From assembly GCA_031549725.1 (NCBI GenBank), contig JAVBPH010000040.1, positions 1 to 41,932 on the forward strand: a stretch of 41,932 bases of DNA, given 5' to 3'. Below are positions 23,099-31,894 of the stretch, piece by piece. Origin of the DNA: UBA937 sp031549725 (lineage in GTDB: Bacteria; Spirochaetota; Spirochaetia; Treponematales; Breznakiellaceae). The notes beneath the pieces were generated by a model. The model saw only the letters and a list, made by a program, of their open reading frames with translations. It was not told where the DNA came from and searched no databases. The position numbers and the translations under genes are program-made. Positions within the stretch are counted from its first letter, which is position 1; each line of letters begins with the position of its first letter.

Positions 23099-23309
23099 GG
23101 CTGATAGGAGTCGAAACTTTTTTTCGGCCCTGGAGACGCGAAAGCGTCGGAGGGGTAAATGCGGACTCCGTCCGCGTTTGGAAGGAAATTGATTTTACTA
23201 GATTGCTCACGCAATCTGCAAATCCGCACGGATGCGGATTTAGAAAAAAAGACGGCCCGGAGGTGAGGCACACGATGTGCCGAGCCGCAGGGGACTCCCA
23301 TCAGCCGCT
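23099..23309. repeat. multi-hairpin element bounded by copies of the tRNA-Gly 3' end
   Basis: The left end (23099-23115, GGCTGATAGGAGTCGAA) is an inverted copy of the tRNA T-arm/acceptor with one mismatch. The right end (23293-23309, GACTCCCATCAGCCGCT) is an exact direct copy of the tRNA 3' end. The two ends are thus also inverted repeats of each other. Between them are five short hairpins: GACGC/GCGTC at 23135, GCGGAC/GTCCGC at 23161, AGATTGC/GCAATCT at 23200, AAATCCGCA/TGCGGATTT at 23220 and GGCACA/TGTGCC at 23267. It encodes no plausible protein. It looks like a non-coding mobile or structured-RNA element. Confidence 0.65.
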
Positions 23310-23331
23310 TTAATGAGCTTCTGTTTATAAT

Positions 23332-23622
23332 TCATCTTTCAATATAAAATGCAGTATAATTCGGATCAGGCTGTTTTACCGTGTAATCAACCCGGTCCAC
23401 CCTTGCACCGGGAGGACCCTTATGGAGCCACTGCAGGAATTGTTTTACCCTGTCTTTGGGGCCCTGGGCAAAAACTTCTACTGAACCTGCGGCTGTATTG
23501 CGGACCCAGCCGCTCATATGAAGCCGCCTCGCCTCATCCAATGCGGAATACCGGAAACCAACCCCCTGGACCCGGCCATGGATTACCGCAAAAAAGGCTG
23601 CCTGTTTTGAATCATGTTCCAT
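23332..23622 (-). CDS. acyP: acylphosphatase
   Basis: Acylphosphatase hydrolyses acyl phosphates such as carbamoyl or acetyl phosphate. The 96-residue protein has the active-site loop GRVQGVGFRYS (catalytic Arg) and GWVRNTAAGSVEVFAQG (catalytic Asn), which is the full family signature. There is no clear ribosome site before the ATG. It is a single gene on the minus strand, divergent from purA. Confidence 0.95.
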   Translation of the reverse strand: MEHDSKQAAFFAVIHGRVQGVGFRYSALDEARRLHMSGWVRNTAAGSVEVFAQGPKDRVKQFLQWLHKGPPGARVDRVDYTVKQPDPNYTAFYIER

Positions 23623-23810
23623 ATTTGTATTTTAATGTACATTATTAACAATAACCACATATGACTCTTTGGTTTAAATTTCAGGTATGTTGAAGAAACA
23701 GTAATTTTCCGTTAATATATATCCGCATAACCCTGGAATGTACATTTTTATGGGGTCATGCCTTTCCCGTTCCTGGAGCGGGCAGCGGAAAAAAGGAAGG
23801 CGGTAATGCC

Positions 23811-25037
23811 ATGAATGTTGTAGTAATCGGAGCCCAGTGGGGTGATGAAGGCAAAGGAAAAATTGTGGATTATCTGGCCAACGAAGCCCAGATCATTGTA
23901 CGGTTTTCCGGCGGTGCCAATGCGGGACATACTATTGTCATCGATGACCAGGAGTACGCCCTGCACCTGATCCCTTCGGGTGTTTTATACAATGATAAAA
24001 TTGTTGTCCTGGGTGCCGGAATGGTAATCGATCCGGTAGCACTGTTCAGCGAGCTGGAAATGCTCCATAAGCGGGGAATTGATACCACAGGACGGGTTTT
24101 TATTTCCGACCGGGCCCATCTGGTCCTTCCCAGATATATAACCATCGATAAAGAACGGGATGAAACCCGGAAAAAACCGATCGGAACCACCGGAAGAGGT
24201 ATTGGCATTACCTATTCCATGAAAAGCGACCGGGACGGGATCCGTATAGCTGACCTTACCTGGAAAGAAAAGATGGATGAGCTTGAAAAGGAGGACCGGG
24301 ATTTCCTGGCTCCCTACGTTGAAAGGCTCAGGGAAATGTCCATCGATTTAGCATATTACCTGGTACATCATAAAAATGCCCAGATCCTTTTCGAAGGTGC
24401 CCAGGGTACCCTATTGGATCTGGATCTTGGAACATATCCCTATGTTTCCAGCGGTATGTCCAACGCCGCCGGTGCGGCCATCGGCGGGTGCGTGGGGCCC
24501 CGGAACCTGGATAAAATCCTGGGGGTGTTTAAGGCATATTCCACCAGGGTTGGAAACGGTCCGTTCCCCAGTGAGTTTGATGCAGATTCGGAGGATGAAC
24601 TGTGCAGGTTCGTCCGGGATACCGGCCGCGAATACGGGGTAACCACAGGACGTCCCCGCCGCTGCGGTTACCTGGATATGGTGGCCCTCCGGTATGCCTG
24701 TTTCACCAACTCCATCGATTCTTTGGTTATGACCCACCTGGATGTGTATGATACCATGGATGAAATCAAGGCCTGCGTGGCATATAAAATAAACGGAAAA
24801 ATCGTGGAAAATTTCCCGGCATCCATTGAAGACCTGAACAATGCCGAACCGGTTTTAAGAACATTCCAGGGATGGAAGAAATCTTTAAAGAATGCCCTTA
24901 CCTACGACGAGTTCCCCATTCCTGCCATGGAATATATCGAATTTATTGAACGCTTCTGCGAAACCCCCATTGATATTGTATCAGTGGGATATCAGCGTAA
25001 AGAAACAATAATCAGGAAGAGTCCGTGGAAAAAATAA
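23811..25037 (+). CDS. purA: adenylosuccinate synthetase
   Basis: PurA joins IMP and aspartate using GTP, the first step from IMP to AMP. The 408-residue protein begins MNVVVIGAQWGDEGKGKIVD, with GANAGHT, the central LFEGAQGTLLDLDLGTYPYV, and GVTTGRPRRCGYLD. It is slightly shorter than the usual 425-430 residues. AAGGAAGG precedes the ATG. The last 13 bases overlap guaA, so the two IMP branch genes form an operon. Confidence 0.96.
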   Translation: MNVVVIGAQWGDEGKGKIVDYLANEAQIIVRFSGGANAGHTIVIDDQEYALHLIPSGVLYNDKIVVLGAGMVIDPVALFSELEMLHKRGIDTTGRVFISDRAHLVLPRYITIDKERDETRKKPIGTTGRGIGITYSMKSDRDGIRIADLTWKEKMDELEKEDRDFLAPYVERLREMSIDLAYYLVHHKNAQILFEGAQGTLLDLDLGTYPYVSSGMSNAAGAAIGGCVGPRNLDKILGVFKAYSTRVGNGPFPSEFDADSEDELCRFVRDTGREYGVTTGRPRRCGYLDMVALRYACFTNSIDSLVMTHLDVYDTMDEIKACVAYKINGKIVENFPASIEDLNNAEPVLRTFQGWKKSLKNALTYDEFPIPAMEYIEFIERFCETPIDIVSVGYQRKETIIRKSPWKK

Positions 25038-26689
25038 TTGTTCTTGATTTTGGAAGCCAGACCACCCAGCTTATCGGAAGAAGAATCCGGGAAATGGGTG
25101 TGTATACGGAAATATATCCCGGGGATATTTCATTAACCGATGAAATACTGGAAGGTGCCAAGGGAATTATCCTTTCGGGTTCTCCCTACTCTGTTTATAC
25201 CGATGAAGGACCGGTACCGGACAGGAAAATCTACAGCCTGGGTATTCCTCTTTTTGGGATCTGTTATGGTCTTCAAAGAATAACCGTGGATAACGGCGGC
25301 ATGGTAGAAGCCCTGCCCAAACGGGAATACGGGAACGTGGAGGTTCTTCTTGTCTGGCCTCCATCCCAGGTTGATTTATTAGGTGATGCGGATTTAGTCC
25401 CCGGATTTTTTTCAGGGTTCAACAAATCCCTTTCCCTGGAAGATATTATTGCAGGAAAAATTCCCGCAGACATTAATAGAAAATTTGAACCCGCATTAAC
25501 CCTGCAGAGCTGGATGAGCCACGGTGACACCATTACAAAACCGGGGAAAGGATTCAGGCAGTACGGAACCAGCATCAAAGGCGCTCCCGCGGTACTCATC
25601 CATGAATCAAAACCCTGGATGGGCGTACAGTTTCATCCTGAAGTGACCCACTGTGACCGGGGTAATGAAATTATTGCGGCCTTTGTTTTTGGCGTGTGTA
25701 ATTGCAGCCCTTCCTGGACTATGGAACAATATATTGAAGAAGTCCGGGAGGATTTGAAAAAAAGGGTTGGTCAGGAACCGGTCCTCCTGTTAATTTCCGG
25801 CGGCGTGGATTCCACTGTTGCCGGGGCGCTGCTCCTTAAAACCCTGAACCCCGAACAGGTCCATCTCATGTATATGGATACGGGGCTCATGCGGAAAAAC
25901 GAAACCGCCGGCGTAAAGAAAACCCTGGAAAAACTGGGCGCAAAACATCTTCATATTATCCATTGTGAAGATGAATTCCTGGGAGCCCTTAAAGGTCTTG
26001 AAGAACCGGAGGCAAAACGGAAAGCCATTGGAGACCTGTTTATCACCATCCAGGAACGGGAAGTAACCCGGTTGGGACTTCCCGGAACCTGCTTTCTTGC
26101 CCAGGGAACCCTTTATACCGACTTAATCGAAAGCGGAAAAGGGGTTGGAAATAAAGCCCATGTTATAAAAAGCCATCACAATGTAAGAAGCCCCCTGGTC
26201 GAGGCAAAACGCCAGGCTGGAAAAATAATTGAACCCCTGGACCGGCTTTACAAAGATGAGGTCCGTGCTTTAGGAAGAATCCTGGGGATAGACGAAGATG
26301 TGGTGCGGCGGCATCCCTTTCCCGGGCCAGGCCTGGCGGTCCGTATCCTGGGTGAAGTTACCAAGGAAAAATGCGACATCCTCCGGGAAGCCGATGCAAT
26401 CTATATTGATGAACTTAAGCGCCGTGGTCTTTACGATGATATCTGGCAGGCCTTTGCTATTCTTCTGCCTATCCGTTCTGTGGGGGTTGCCGGGGACATC
26501 CGAAAATACAGCCGGGTCCTTGCCCTGCGGGCAATCAGCAGCACCGACGGCATGACCGCTGACGTGTACCCCTTTAACATGAAGGATCTGCTGGAAATAT
26601 CATCGCTGATCACAAATACGGTGAGTGAAATAGGCCGGGTCAGCTATGACATATCCAGCAAGCCGCCGGCTACAATTGAGTGGGAATAA
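25025..26689 (+). CDS. guaA: GMP synthase (glutamine-hydrolysing)
   Basis: GuaA converts XMP to GMP with ATP and glutamine. The 554 residues contain a class-I glutaminase domain (Cys80 in FGICYGLQ, His204 and Glu206 in FHPEV). An ATP-pyrophosphatase domain has SGGVDSTV, and a dimerisation domain ends IEWE. The protein is longer than the usual 510-525, mainly because of an extra segment at about 108-160 of the glutaminase domain, between EYG and WMSHGD. The start is GTG inside the end of purA, with AGGAAGAG upstream. Confidence 0.96.
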   Translation: MEKIIVLDFGSQTTQLIGRRIREMGVYTEIYPGDISLTDEILEGAKGIILSGSPYSVYTDEGPVPDRKIYSLGIPLFGICYGLQRITVDNGGMVEALPKREYGNVEVLLVWPPSQVDLLGDADLVPGFFSGFNKSLSLEDIIAGKIPADINRKFEPALTLQSWMSHGDTITKPGKGFRQYGTSIKGAPAVLIHESKPWMGVQFHPEVTHCDRGNEIIAAFVFGVCNCSPSWTMEQYIEEVREDLKKRVGQEPVLLLISGGVDSTVAGALLLKTLNPEQVHLMYMDTGLMRKNETAGVKKTLEKLGAKHLHIIHCEDEFLGALKGLEEPEAKRKAIGDLFITIQEREVTRLGLPGTCFLAQGTLYTDLIESGKGVGNKAHVIKSHHNVRSPLVEAKRQAGKIIEPLDRLYKDEVRALGRILGIDEDVVRRHPFPGPGLAVRILGEVTKEKCDILREADAIYIDELKRRGLYDDIWQAFAILLPIRSVGVAGDIRKYSRVLALRAISSTDGMTADVYPFNMKDLLEISSLITNTVSEIGRVSYDISSKPPATIEWE

Positions 26690-26712
26690 TCCCAATTTTC
26701 AATTCATATTAT

Positions 26713-26758
26713 ATCCAGGGAATAATTCAGGAAACGGATTATTCCCTGGATTGTTTTT
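26713..26758 (+). terminator. rho-independent terminator of purA-guaA
   Basis: A perfect 14-bp stem (26713-26726 with 26738-26751) with an 11-nt loop is followed by TGTTTTT, 24 bp past the guaA stop. Confidence 0.9.
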
Positions 26759-26763
26759 AGAAG

Positions 26764-26917
26764 TCATTTCATAAATACTTATTTCTCCTCAGATCTCTTC
26801 GATGCTTCGAAGGGTCTCAGCACAAAGCAGCCATAGGGACCGGAAATTCCCGGTGGCTGAGGCTCTCGAAACCAGCTGCGAGGAAAAATATTCTTTTGCA
26901 AACTATTTATGAAATGA
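26764..26917. repeat. 154-bp element with 14-bp inverted ends and inner hairpins
   Basis: TCATTTCATAAATA (26764-26777) is perfectly complementary to 26904-26917. Further in, CCTC/GAGG and CTCAG-type arms, CTTCG/CGAAG and CAGCCA/TGGCTG add hairpins. There is no reading frame. Its position between a terminator and the next gene, and its bounded symmetry, suggest a MITE-like or structured-RNA element. Confidence 0.55.
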
Positions 26918-26942
26918 ATTCCAGTCATATTGAAAAAGTCTT

Positions 26943-27656
26943 TCAGTTTTCCGAATTACTCTTTATTCGGTCAAGACTTCTTTTTGCTTCCTTTACAATT
27001 ACTTCATGGCCATGGTTTTTTACCGTATCTTCCAATATATCTTTTATCTGCTTTGAATGAAACGACTGGAATGACCGGATCAATTTCCAAACCAGGAATT
27101 CATCCTGAATATTTTTATAATAAAAATCCACCAGTACATCCTCCATGCTGCAGTCATGAAAGTTCCATGTAACATGACCAATCACATCGATAGCCTCGGA
27201 TATCCGGTCCCGGTTTTTATTATCCTTTAAAATTTTTCTCAACCCCGGAAAAACCCCGGGACCGATGCGGATTAAAACCCTGGCGGCAATATCCCTGGGC
27301 AGGGGGTATGACTTTTTATCCAGGTCAGCAATCTTTATTTCCTTATGCTGATTATCCCCAATCGTTCCAAGCAGAGGAATCAAATAAGGAATAGCTGTCT
27401 CTCCATATTCTTCCAGACATTCGCAGAGGGCAATTTTGGTATATAATTTATTTTCCTTTTCCAGCATTTTACAGAGCAAAGGAAGATATTTTTCTTTTTT
27501 ATTTTTTGATATCAGTCTTATCCCGATGGTTCTTTTATAGGCATCCCGGTCGGATAACAATTTCATTACAACCTGTTCACCGGACTCTGTATACTTAAGT
27601 TCTTCACCTTCCGGCGCAAAACCCCTTTGCCGGAGCTGCTCTGTACTGCTTTTCAT
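26943..27656 (-). CDS. HEAT-repeat-like protein
   Basis: This 237-residue soluble protein is made of helical pairs resembling HEAT/armadillo repeats (KYLPLLCKMLEKENKLYTKI, then ETAIPYLIPLL and AARVLIRIGPGVFPGLRKIL). Such repeats bind partner proteins. The ATG at 27656 is preferred; a longer frame would reach into the terminator of the upstream gene. There is no strong ribosome site. No enzymatic motif is seen and no specific partner can be named. Confidence 0.65.
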   Translation of the reverse strand: MKSSTEQLRQRGFAPEGEELKYTESGEQVVMKLLSDRDAYKRTIGIRLISKNKKEKYLPLLCKMLEKENKLYTKIALCECLEEYGETAIPYLIPLLGTIGDNQHKEIKIADLDKKSYPLPRDIAARVLIRIGPGVFPGLRKILKDNKNRDRISEAIDVIGHVTWNFHDCSMEDVLVDFYYKNIQDEFLVWKLIRSFQSFHSKQIKDILEDTVKNHGHEVIVKEAKRSLDRIKSNSEN

Positions 27657-27748
27657 GGAGAGATTATTTTTTATTATTGTAATTTTGTCTATAGAGTAAT
27701 ACCGGCGAATGTGTATCAAAGTTATTTTGAACATCAAAATCATCAGCA

Positions 27749-27782
27749 TAAAAAACAGCCGCAGAATTTTATCTGCGGCTGT
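27749..27782 (-). terminator. terminator of the nhaC transcript
   Basis: ACAGCCGCAG (27755-27764) pairs with CTGCGGCTGT (27773-27782). On the minus strand the stem is followed by six T residues, about 55 bp past the antiporter stop. Confidence 0.85.
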
Positions 27783-27837
27783 AATTTGAACCTACAATCT
27801 TATTGTTTCTGCCGTCATATGATGGCAGTACCATCCA

Positions 27838-29256
27838 TTATTCTTTTATCGGGGCTTTCAGGGATTCCCCGTTGGGTCCTTCATAGGTCCGGCCCCAGCC
27901 GATTATGATGGATACCAGCATGGTCAGGAAAAGGGTTACCGCATAAATAGTACCGCAGGCAACAATAACCGGTGACAGTCCTGTCATGGCAGCTCCGATA
28001 AATACGAAGACGCTCATAAAAGGAATACAGGCTGGAATGCTGTTGGCAACAGCATCCAGAATGTTTGCCCGCCGGTAAGGATGAATTCCCCTGGCCGCAC
28101 CTACCTTGTTCAATACCGGGCCAAAGGTAAGAATCGATGCACTGGTGACGCCGCCGAAAATGATGGTCGTCAGGGATATTCCGATCAGCGATGCGATTTC
28201 CGCGCCCCTGGGGGTGGATGCAAGTTTGCTGCCCAGGATTTTTTCCACCATGTAATCCAGCATCCCCGCTTCGGTGAGAACGCCCATAATACCGAATACT
28301 GCAATAACCAAACCCACAGTTCCAAGCATACTCGCCACACCGGTTACCAGGAATCCTACAGCCTGGTTATGACTAGGATCATTAGAAAAAATAGCCGAAG
28401 GCGGGAATAGCCCCGCTGCAAGACCAGTGATGATCCCCAAAACCAATCCGACAAAAATACCCAGGAAAATGTTCCGGCTCTTGGTGGCAACCACCAGCAT
28501 GATAATCACCGGAATAAGCATAAAGAGACTTCTGGGGTTTGATGCTGCATGGATTTCGCCTCCCTGGAATGTACCGCCAATACCCCCCAGGATACCGAAT
28601 AATATCAAGGCAATAACACCTGCCACTGCGGAATACCTGACCCGGCTTTTTACAACTCCGCCGATATCTGCAGGATGGCCGTTCCGGAACTGCTGGGTAG
28701 ATGCGGAAGCAATGGTTGTATCGGAAATAGGCGCCAGGTTATCACCGAAAACAGCTCCGGATACGATAGCTCCGGCAAGGAACATGGGACTGCTTCCAAG
28801 GATAATTCCGGCAGGAAAGAAAATGGGGAATGCCGTAAACATGGTCCCAATGGATGAACCCGTTGCGGTGGACATAACACACGTAGCAAAGAATACGAAG
28901 GCCGTAAATATACCGCCCCGGACACCAGCCATATTGGCCAGCCAGACAAATCCGCCGGATAATCCGCTTTCCTTCATCATTGCTGAGAACATGCCAATAA
29001 CGAAGAAAATCACGATAACCGATACGGACGTAATGGAGGCTATCCCCTTAATTACTGCATCCCAGAACTGGGTGTAGCTCTTACAGAAAACACCTCCAAC
29101 CATGAGGGCCACAAAACCACCCATGGCAAGGGCTTCCATATTAAAAGCTTTAAAGACAATAAACAGGATCACACAGAAGCCGAAAAAGATTACCACCGGA
29201 ATAAGCGACATAAACATACCGCCCCGGAACTCAAGATTTTTTTTGATCTCTTGCAT
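27838..29256 (-). CDS. NhaC-family Na+/H+ antiporter-like transporter
   Basis: This 472-residue inner-membrane protein has about twelve predicted helices. Strings such as TATGSSIGTMFTAFPIFFPA and GAVFGDNLAPISDTTIASAS are typical of NhaC. The family includes sodium/proton antiporters and amino-acid or dicarboxylate exchangers (for example malate/lactate). Its place after ridA and an aminotransferase suggests an amino-acid-related substrate, but that is inference. AAGGAGG precedes the ATG. A 130-bp gap separates it from the aminotransferase, so it may also have its own promoter. Confidence 0.88.
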   Translation of the reverse strand: MQEIKKNLEFRGGMFMSLIPVVIFFGFCVILFIVFKAFNMEALAMGGFVALMVGGVFCKSYTQFWDAVIKGIASITSVSVIVIFFVIGMFSAMMKESGLSGGFVWLANMAGVRGGIFTAFVFFATCVMSTATGSSIGTMFTAFPIFFPAGIILGSSPMFLAGAIVSGAVFGDNLAPISDTTIASASTQQFRNGHPADIGGVVKSRVRYSAVAGVIALILFGILGGIGGTFQGGEIHAASNPRSLFMLIPVIIMLVVATKSRNIFLGIFVGLVLGIITGLAAGLFPPSAIFSNDPSHNQAVGFLVTGVASMLGTVGLVIAVFGIMGVLTEAGMLDYMVEKILGSKLASTPRGAEIASLIGISLTTIIFGGVTSASILTFGPVLNKVGAARGIHPYRRANILDAVANSIPACIPFMSVFVFIGAAMTGLSPVIVACGTIYAVTLFLTMLVSIIIGWGRTYEGPNGESLKAPIKE

Positions 29257-29386
29257 GGATAGTCCTCCTTAAAAATGATGTAAGCAAAAAACTTACATAA
29301 TGAACACAATAGAATAGATCCCTGTCTGCGGGGTTTGCTCAGGAAAAGGACCGAATTAATTTGCCATGGATAAACCCCAACGGCGG

Positions 29387-30610
29387 TTAACTAATTCCCT
29401 TTTCCATTGCCATCCTGGTCAGCACATCCCGGATACGGTTGAACCGGAGAATCGCATCTTCATCTTTTGAAAAACAGGCTGTAACAATCCGAATATGTCC
29501 TTTCCCCATGGAACCATAGGGGATTCCCTGGTTGACCAGAATTTTTGCCTCATTCATGATCCGGTTAACCACTTCTTCCGCTGTCCCCAGCCGGCTGATA
29601 TTCAGCCATGACAGGATGCCGCTTTCGCTCATCCTCATACTCACCCCGGGAATACTTCCCAGGATTTCGTAGGCAATGCGTCTGCGCCGTTCAAGCCGGA
29701 CAAAGTTCTCCTTCATGATTTCCTTATCCTCAACTGCTGCAATAGCACCAATGGAAGACAGGGTGGATGAAGCACCAACCACATTCACGGCCCCACCGTA
29801 AAGGACGTCCATGATATGATCATCCGCATAGATATAGCCAATCCGGAATCCGCTCAACCCAATTCCCTTCGATATGGAGCAGACCGTAAGTGTGCGTTCC
29901 CACATTCCTGGAAGTGCCGCGGGATGGACAAATTCGATTCCATCAAAAATATGATCCTGAAAAGCCTGGTCACTTACCAGGATAAGATCATGATCAATTA
30001 TGAATTTACAAAGGGCTTCCATACTCTCCCGCCTGAAAACAGTGGTGGTGGGATTGTTGGGATGGGAAATAAGTACCAGCTTCGTTTTTGGGGTCAGTCT
30101 TTTTTCAAACTCCTCAATCCTGATCTGGTAATTATCCTCTTCATAAAGAGGGACAGGGACCGTTACACCCCCCAGCAGTTTTCCGTTCAGGAAGTTGCTG
30201 GGATAGCTGGGATCCGGAACCATGACCTCATCCCCTTCGGAGATAAAGGGCATCATGGAAAAAAGCAGCCCGCTGTCCGAACCGGGGGTAATAATCACAT
30301 TCCGGCTGGGATCAATGGGAAGTCCCGTCATTTCGGTTATGCTCTTGGCCACTGCCTGACGCAGCTCCAGCATACCAATGGGCATGGTGTAATGTGCGGG
30401 AAAACCGTTATCCACCGCATCATGCAGGGCTTTTTTTACCGATTCCGGAATCGAAGGGTCCGGAAAGAAAGGGTCCGCCCAGCACATGATATCTCCCCCG
30501 GCCTTCATGAAATTGCCTGCCCCTTCGCCGACATCAGCTTTGGTAACTTTCAGAAACAAACCGCCCTGCAGGTCCTTGAAACGATTATTCATTTTTGTCT
30601 TAATATCCAA
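29387..30610 (-). CDS. PLP-dependent aminotransferase, class I/II
   Basis: This fold-type I aminotransferase has about 407 residues. The PLP lysine lies in SISKGIGLSGFRIGYIYA, with SHPNNPTTTVF and SDQAFQDHIFD before it. Family members act on aspartate, aromatic or other amino acids; the substrate cannot be fixed. The start is probably the TTG at 30610, six bases after AGGAG; another TTG two codons upstream lies too close to the ribosome site. It follows ridA by 11 bp. RidA removes reactive enamines made by PLP enzymes, which fits the pairing. Confidence 0.88.
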   Translation of the reverse strand: MDIKTKMNNRFKDLQGGLFLKVTKADVGEGAGNFMKAGGDIMCWADPFFPDPSIPESVKKALHDAVDNGFPAHYTMPIGMLELRQAVAKSITEMTGLPIDPSRNVIITPGSDSGLLFSMMPFISEGDEVMVPDPSYPSNFLNGKLLGGVTVPVPLYEEDNYQIRIEEFEKRLTPKTKLVLISHPNNPTTTVFRRESMEALCKFIIDHDLILVSDQAFQDHIFDGIEFVHPAALPGMWERTLTVCSISKGIGLSGFRIGYIYADDHIMDVLYGGAVNVVGASSTLSSIGAIAAVEDKEIMKENFVRLERRRRIAYEILGSIPGVSMRMSESGILSWLNISRLGTAEEVVNRIMNEAKILVNQGIPYGSMGKGHIRIVTACFSKDEDAILRFNRIRDVLTRMAMEKGIS

Positions 30611-30621
30611 AACCAATCTCC

Positions 30622-30996
30622 TTATTTAATTTCCGCAACAGCTTCAATTTCAACCAGGACATTCCTGGGCAGCTGTTTTACCGCAATACAGGAACGGGCA
30701 GGATTTTCAGTAAAATATTTTGAGTATACTCCGTTAAAGTCTGCAAAGTGCGTCATATCCGTAATAAAACAGGTGGTTTTAATCACCGTGGCCAGGCTTG
30801 CGCCGGCTTGTTCAAGAACCGCTTTCAGATTGGAAATAACCTGCTCCGTCTGGGCAATAATATCGCTCCCAACCACATCTCCGGTTATGGGGGACAGGGG
30901 TATCTGCCCGGAAGAATAAACTATATTTCCCGAAATAATTCCCTGGGAATAGGGACCAATTGCAGCGGGCGCTGCATTCGTTTGTACTTTTTTCAT
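30622..30996 (-). CDS. ridA: RidA-family enamine/imine deaminase
   Basis: RidA hydrolyses reactive enamine/imine intermediates released by PLP enzymes and protects the cell. The 124-residue protein has AAPAAIGPYSQGIISGNIVY, SGQIPLSP and a C-terminal PARSCIAVKQLPRNVLVEIE, where the conserved Arg and Glu of the active group lie. GGGGGT precedes the ATG. It is the first gene of the ridA-aminotransferase-nhaC group, divergent from the YheO-type regulator. Confidence 0.94.
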   Translation of the reverse strand: MKKVQTNAAPAAIGPYSQGIISGNIVYSSGQIPLSPITGDVVGSDIIAQTEQVISNLKAVLEQAGASLATVIKTTCFITDMTHFADFNGVYSKYFTENPARSCIAVKQLPRNVLVEIEAVAEIK

Positions 30997-31206
30997 TTAT
31001 TTACCCCCTAAATGTGTATTTTATACGAATAGTATAAGACTGAATTATTGTTTAGTCAATAAAAATTTTTTCATCGGAAGATTTTTTGATAACAAAATTG
31101 GGGACTGTCCCCATTAAATTAGGTTATCTTGAATTAAAAGGCCGATAAAAATATACTCTATGTGACCTAATGTATAACCAAAGGTATCATAAAAAGGAGA
31201 AATCCG
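30997..31206. promoter_or_regulatory. divergent control region of ridA and the YheO-type regulator
   Basis: It contains GGGGAC-T-GTCCCC (31100-31112) and a spaced inverted repeat, ATTAGGT (31118-31124) with ACCTAAT (31165-31171). Either could be bound by the regulator; the first belongs to a dispersed repeat family and is less likely to be specific. An AT-rich stretch by the ridA start suits a promoter. Confidence 0.4.
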
Positions 31207-31875
31207 ATGAAAGGGTATGCAAAGTTAACTCCGGCAGACAGGATTGTGCTGGAATCTTATAAATCTGTTCTGGATGGAATGGCGGAATATCTGGGTCCGG
31301 CCTATGAAATTGTGCTGCACAATCTGGAAAATCTCGACCGTTCCGCGGTGAAGGTAATAAACGGACATTATACGGGACGCAAAGAAGGCGCCCCTATCAC
31401 AGACCTGGCCCTGGATATTCTGGCTGAAATTAAAAAGAGCGGAAACAACCATAAAAATAAAATCTACAACAACCGTTCAAAAAAAGGAACGCCCATCCGT
31501 TCGGCCACACTGCCCATTACCGGCGAAAATGATCAGATCATTGGCCTGCTCTGCATCAATTTTTATATGGACCTTCCCCTGAGTTCCTTTATAACCGGCC
31601 TCATCCAGGTGAACGGTGAAGCCCATCCCATTGCGGAAAATTTTGCCAGCAGCACCGACGACCTTATTCTATCAACTTTGGACAGCGTTAAGAACGAAGT
31701 CATGAATAATGCCACCATATCTTCATCCAACAGAAACAAGGAAATTATTGCCCTGCTGTACCAGAAGGATATTTTTAATTTTAAGGATGCGGTGGCCATG
31801 GTGGCGGATCATTTGGGTATCTCCAAGAATACGGTCTATATGCATCTGCGGAACCTTGAAGCGGATGAGGGATGA
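31207..31875 (+). CDS. YheO-type PAS/helix-turn-helix transcriptional regulator
   Basis: The 222-residue regulator has an N-terminal YheO-like PAS domain (LDGMAEYLGPAYEIVLHNLE, then PITGENDQIIGLLCINFYMD) and a C-terminal helix-turn-helix (FKDAVAMVADHLGISKNTVY). DauR, a relative, controls D-arginine catabolism, and related proteins often control neighbouring amino-acid genes. Divergence from ridA-aminotransferase-nhaC makes those genes its likely target. AAAAGGAG precedes the ATG. Confidence 0.88.
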   Translation: MKGYAKLTPADRIVLESYKSVLDGMAEYLGPAYEIVLHNLENLDRSAVKVINGHYTGRKEGAPITDLALDILAEIKKSGNNHKNKIYNNRSKKGTPIRSATLPITGENDQIIGLLCINFYMDLPLSSFITGLIQVNGEAHPIAENFASSTDDLILSTLDSVKNEVMNNATISSSNRNKEIIALLYQKDIFNFKDAVAMVADHLGISKNTVYMHLRNLEADEG

Positions 31876-31894
31876 TGCTTTGAGGAAGGAAATC

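Noticed and set aside
23022..23313. Open frames across tRNA-Gly and the hairpin element on both strands
   Set aside because: They run through a tRNA and its terminator, and their length comes from repeated GC-rich hairpins. No protein-like pattern is seen.
23623..23810. Possible purine riboswitch before purA
   Set aside because: The conserved core of purine riboswitches is not seen. Only a short CCCG/CGGG hairpin is present.
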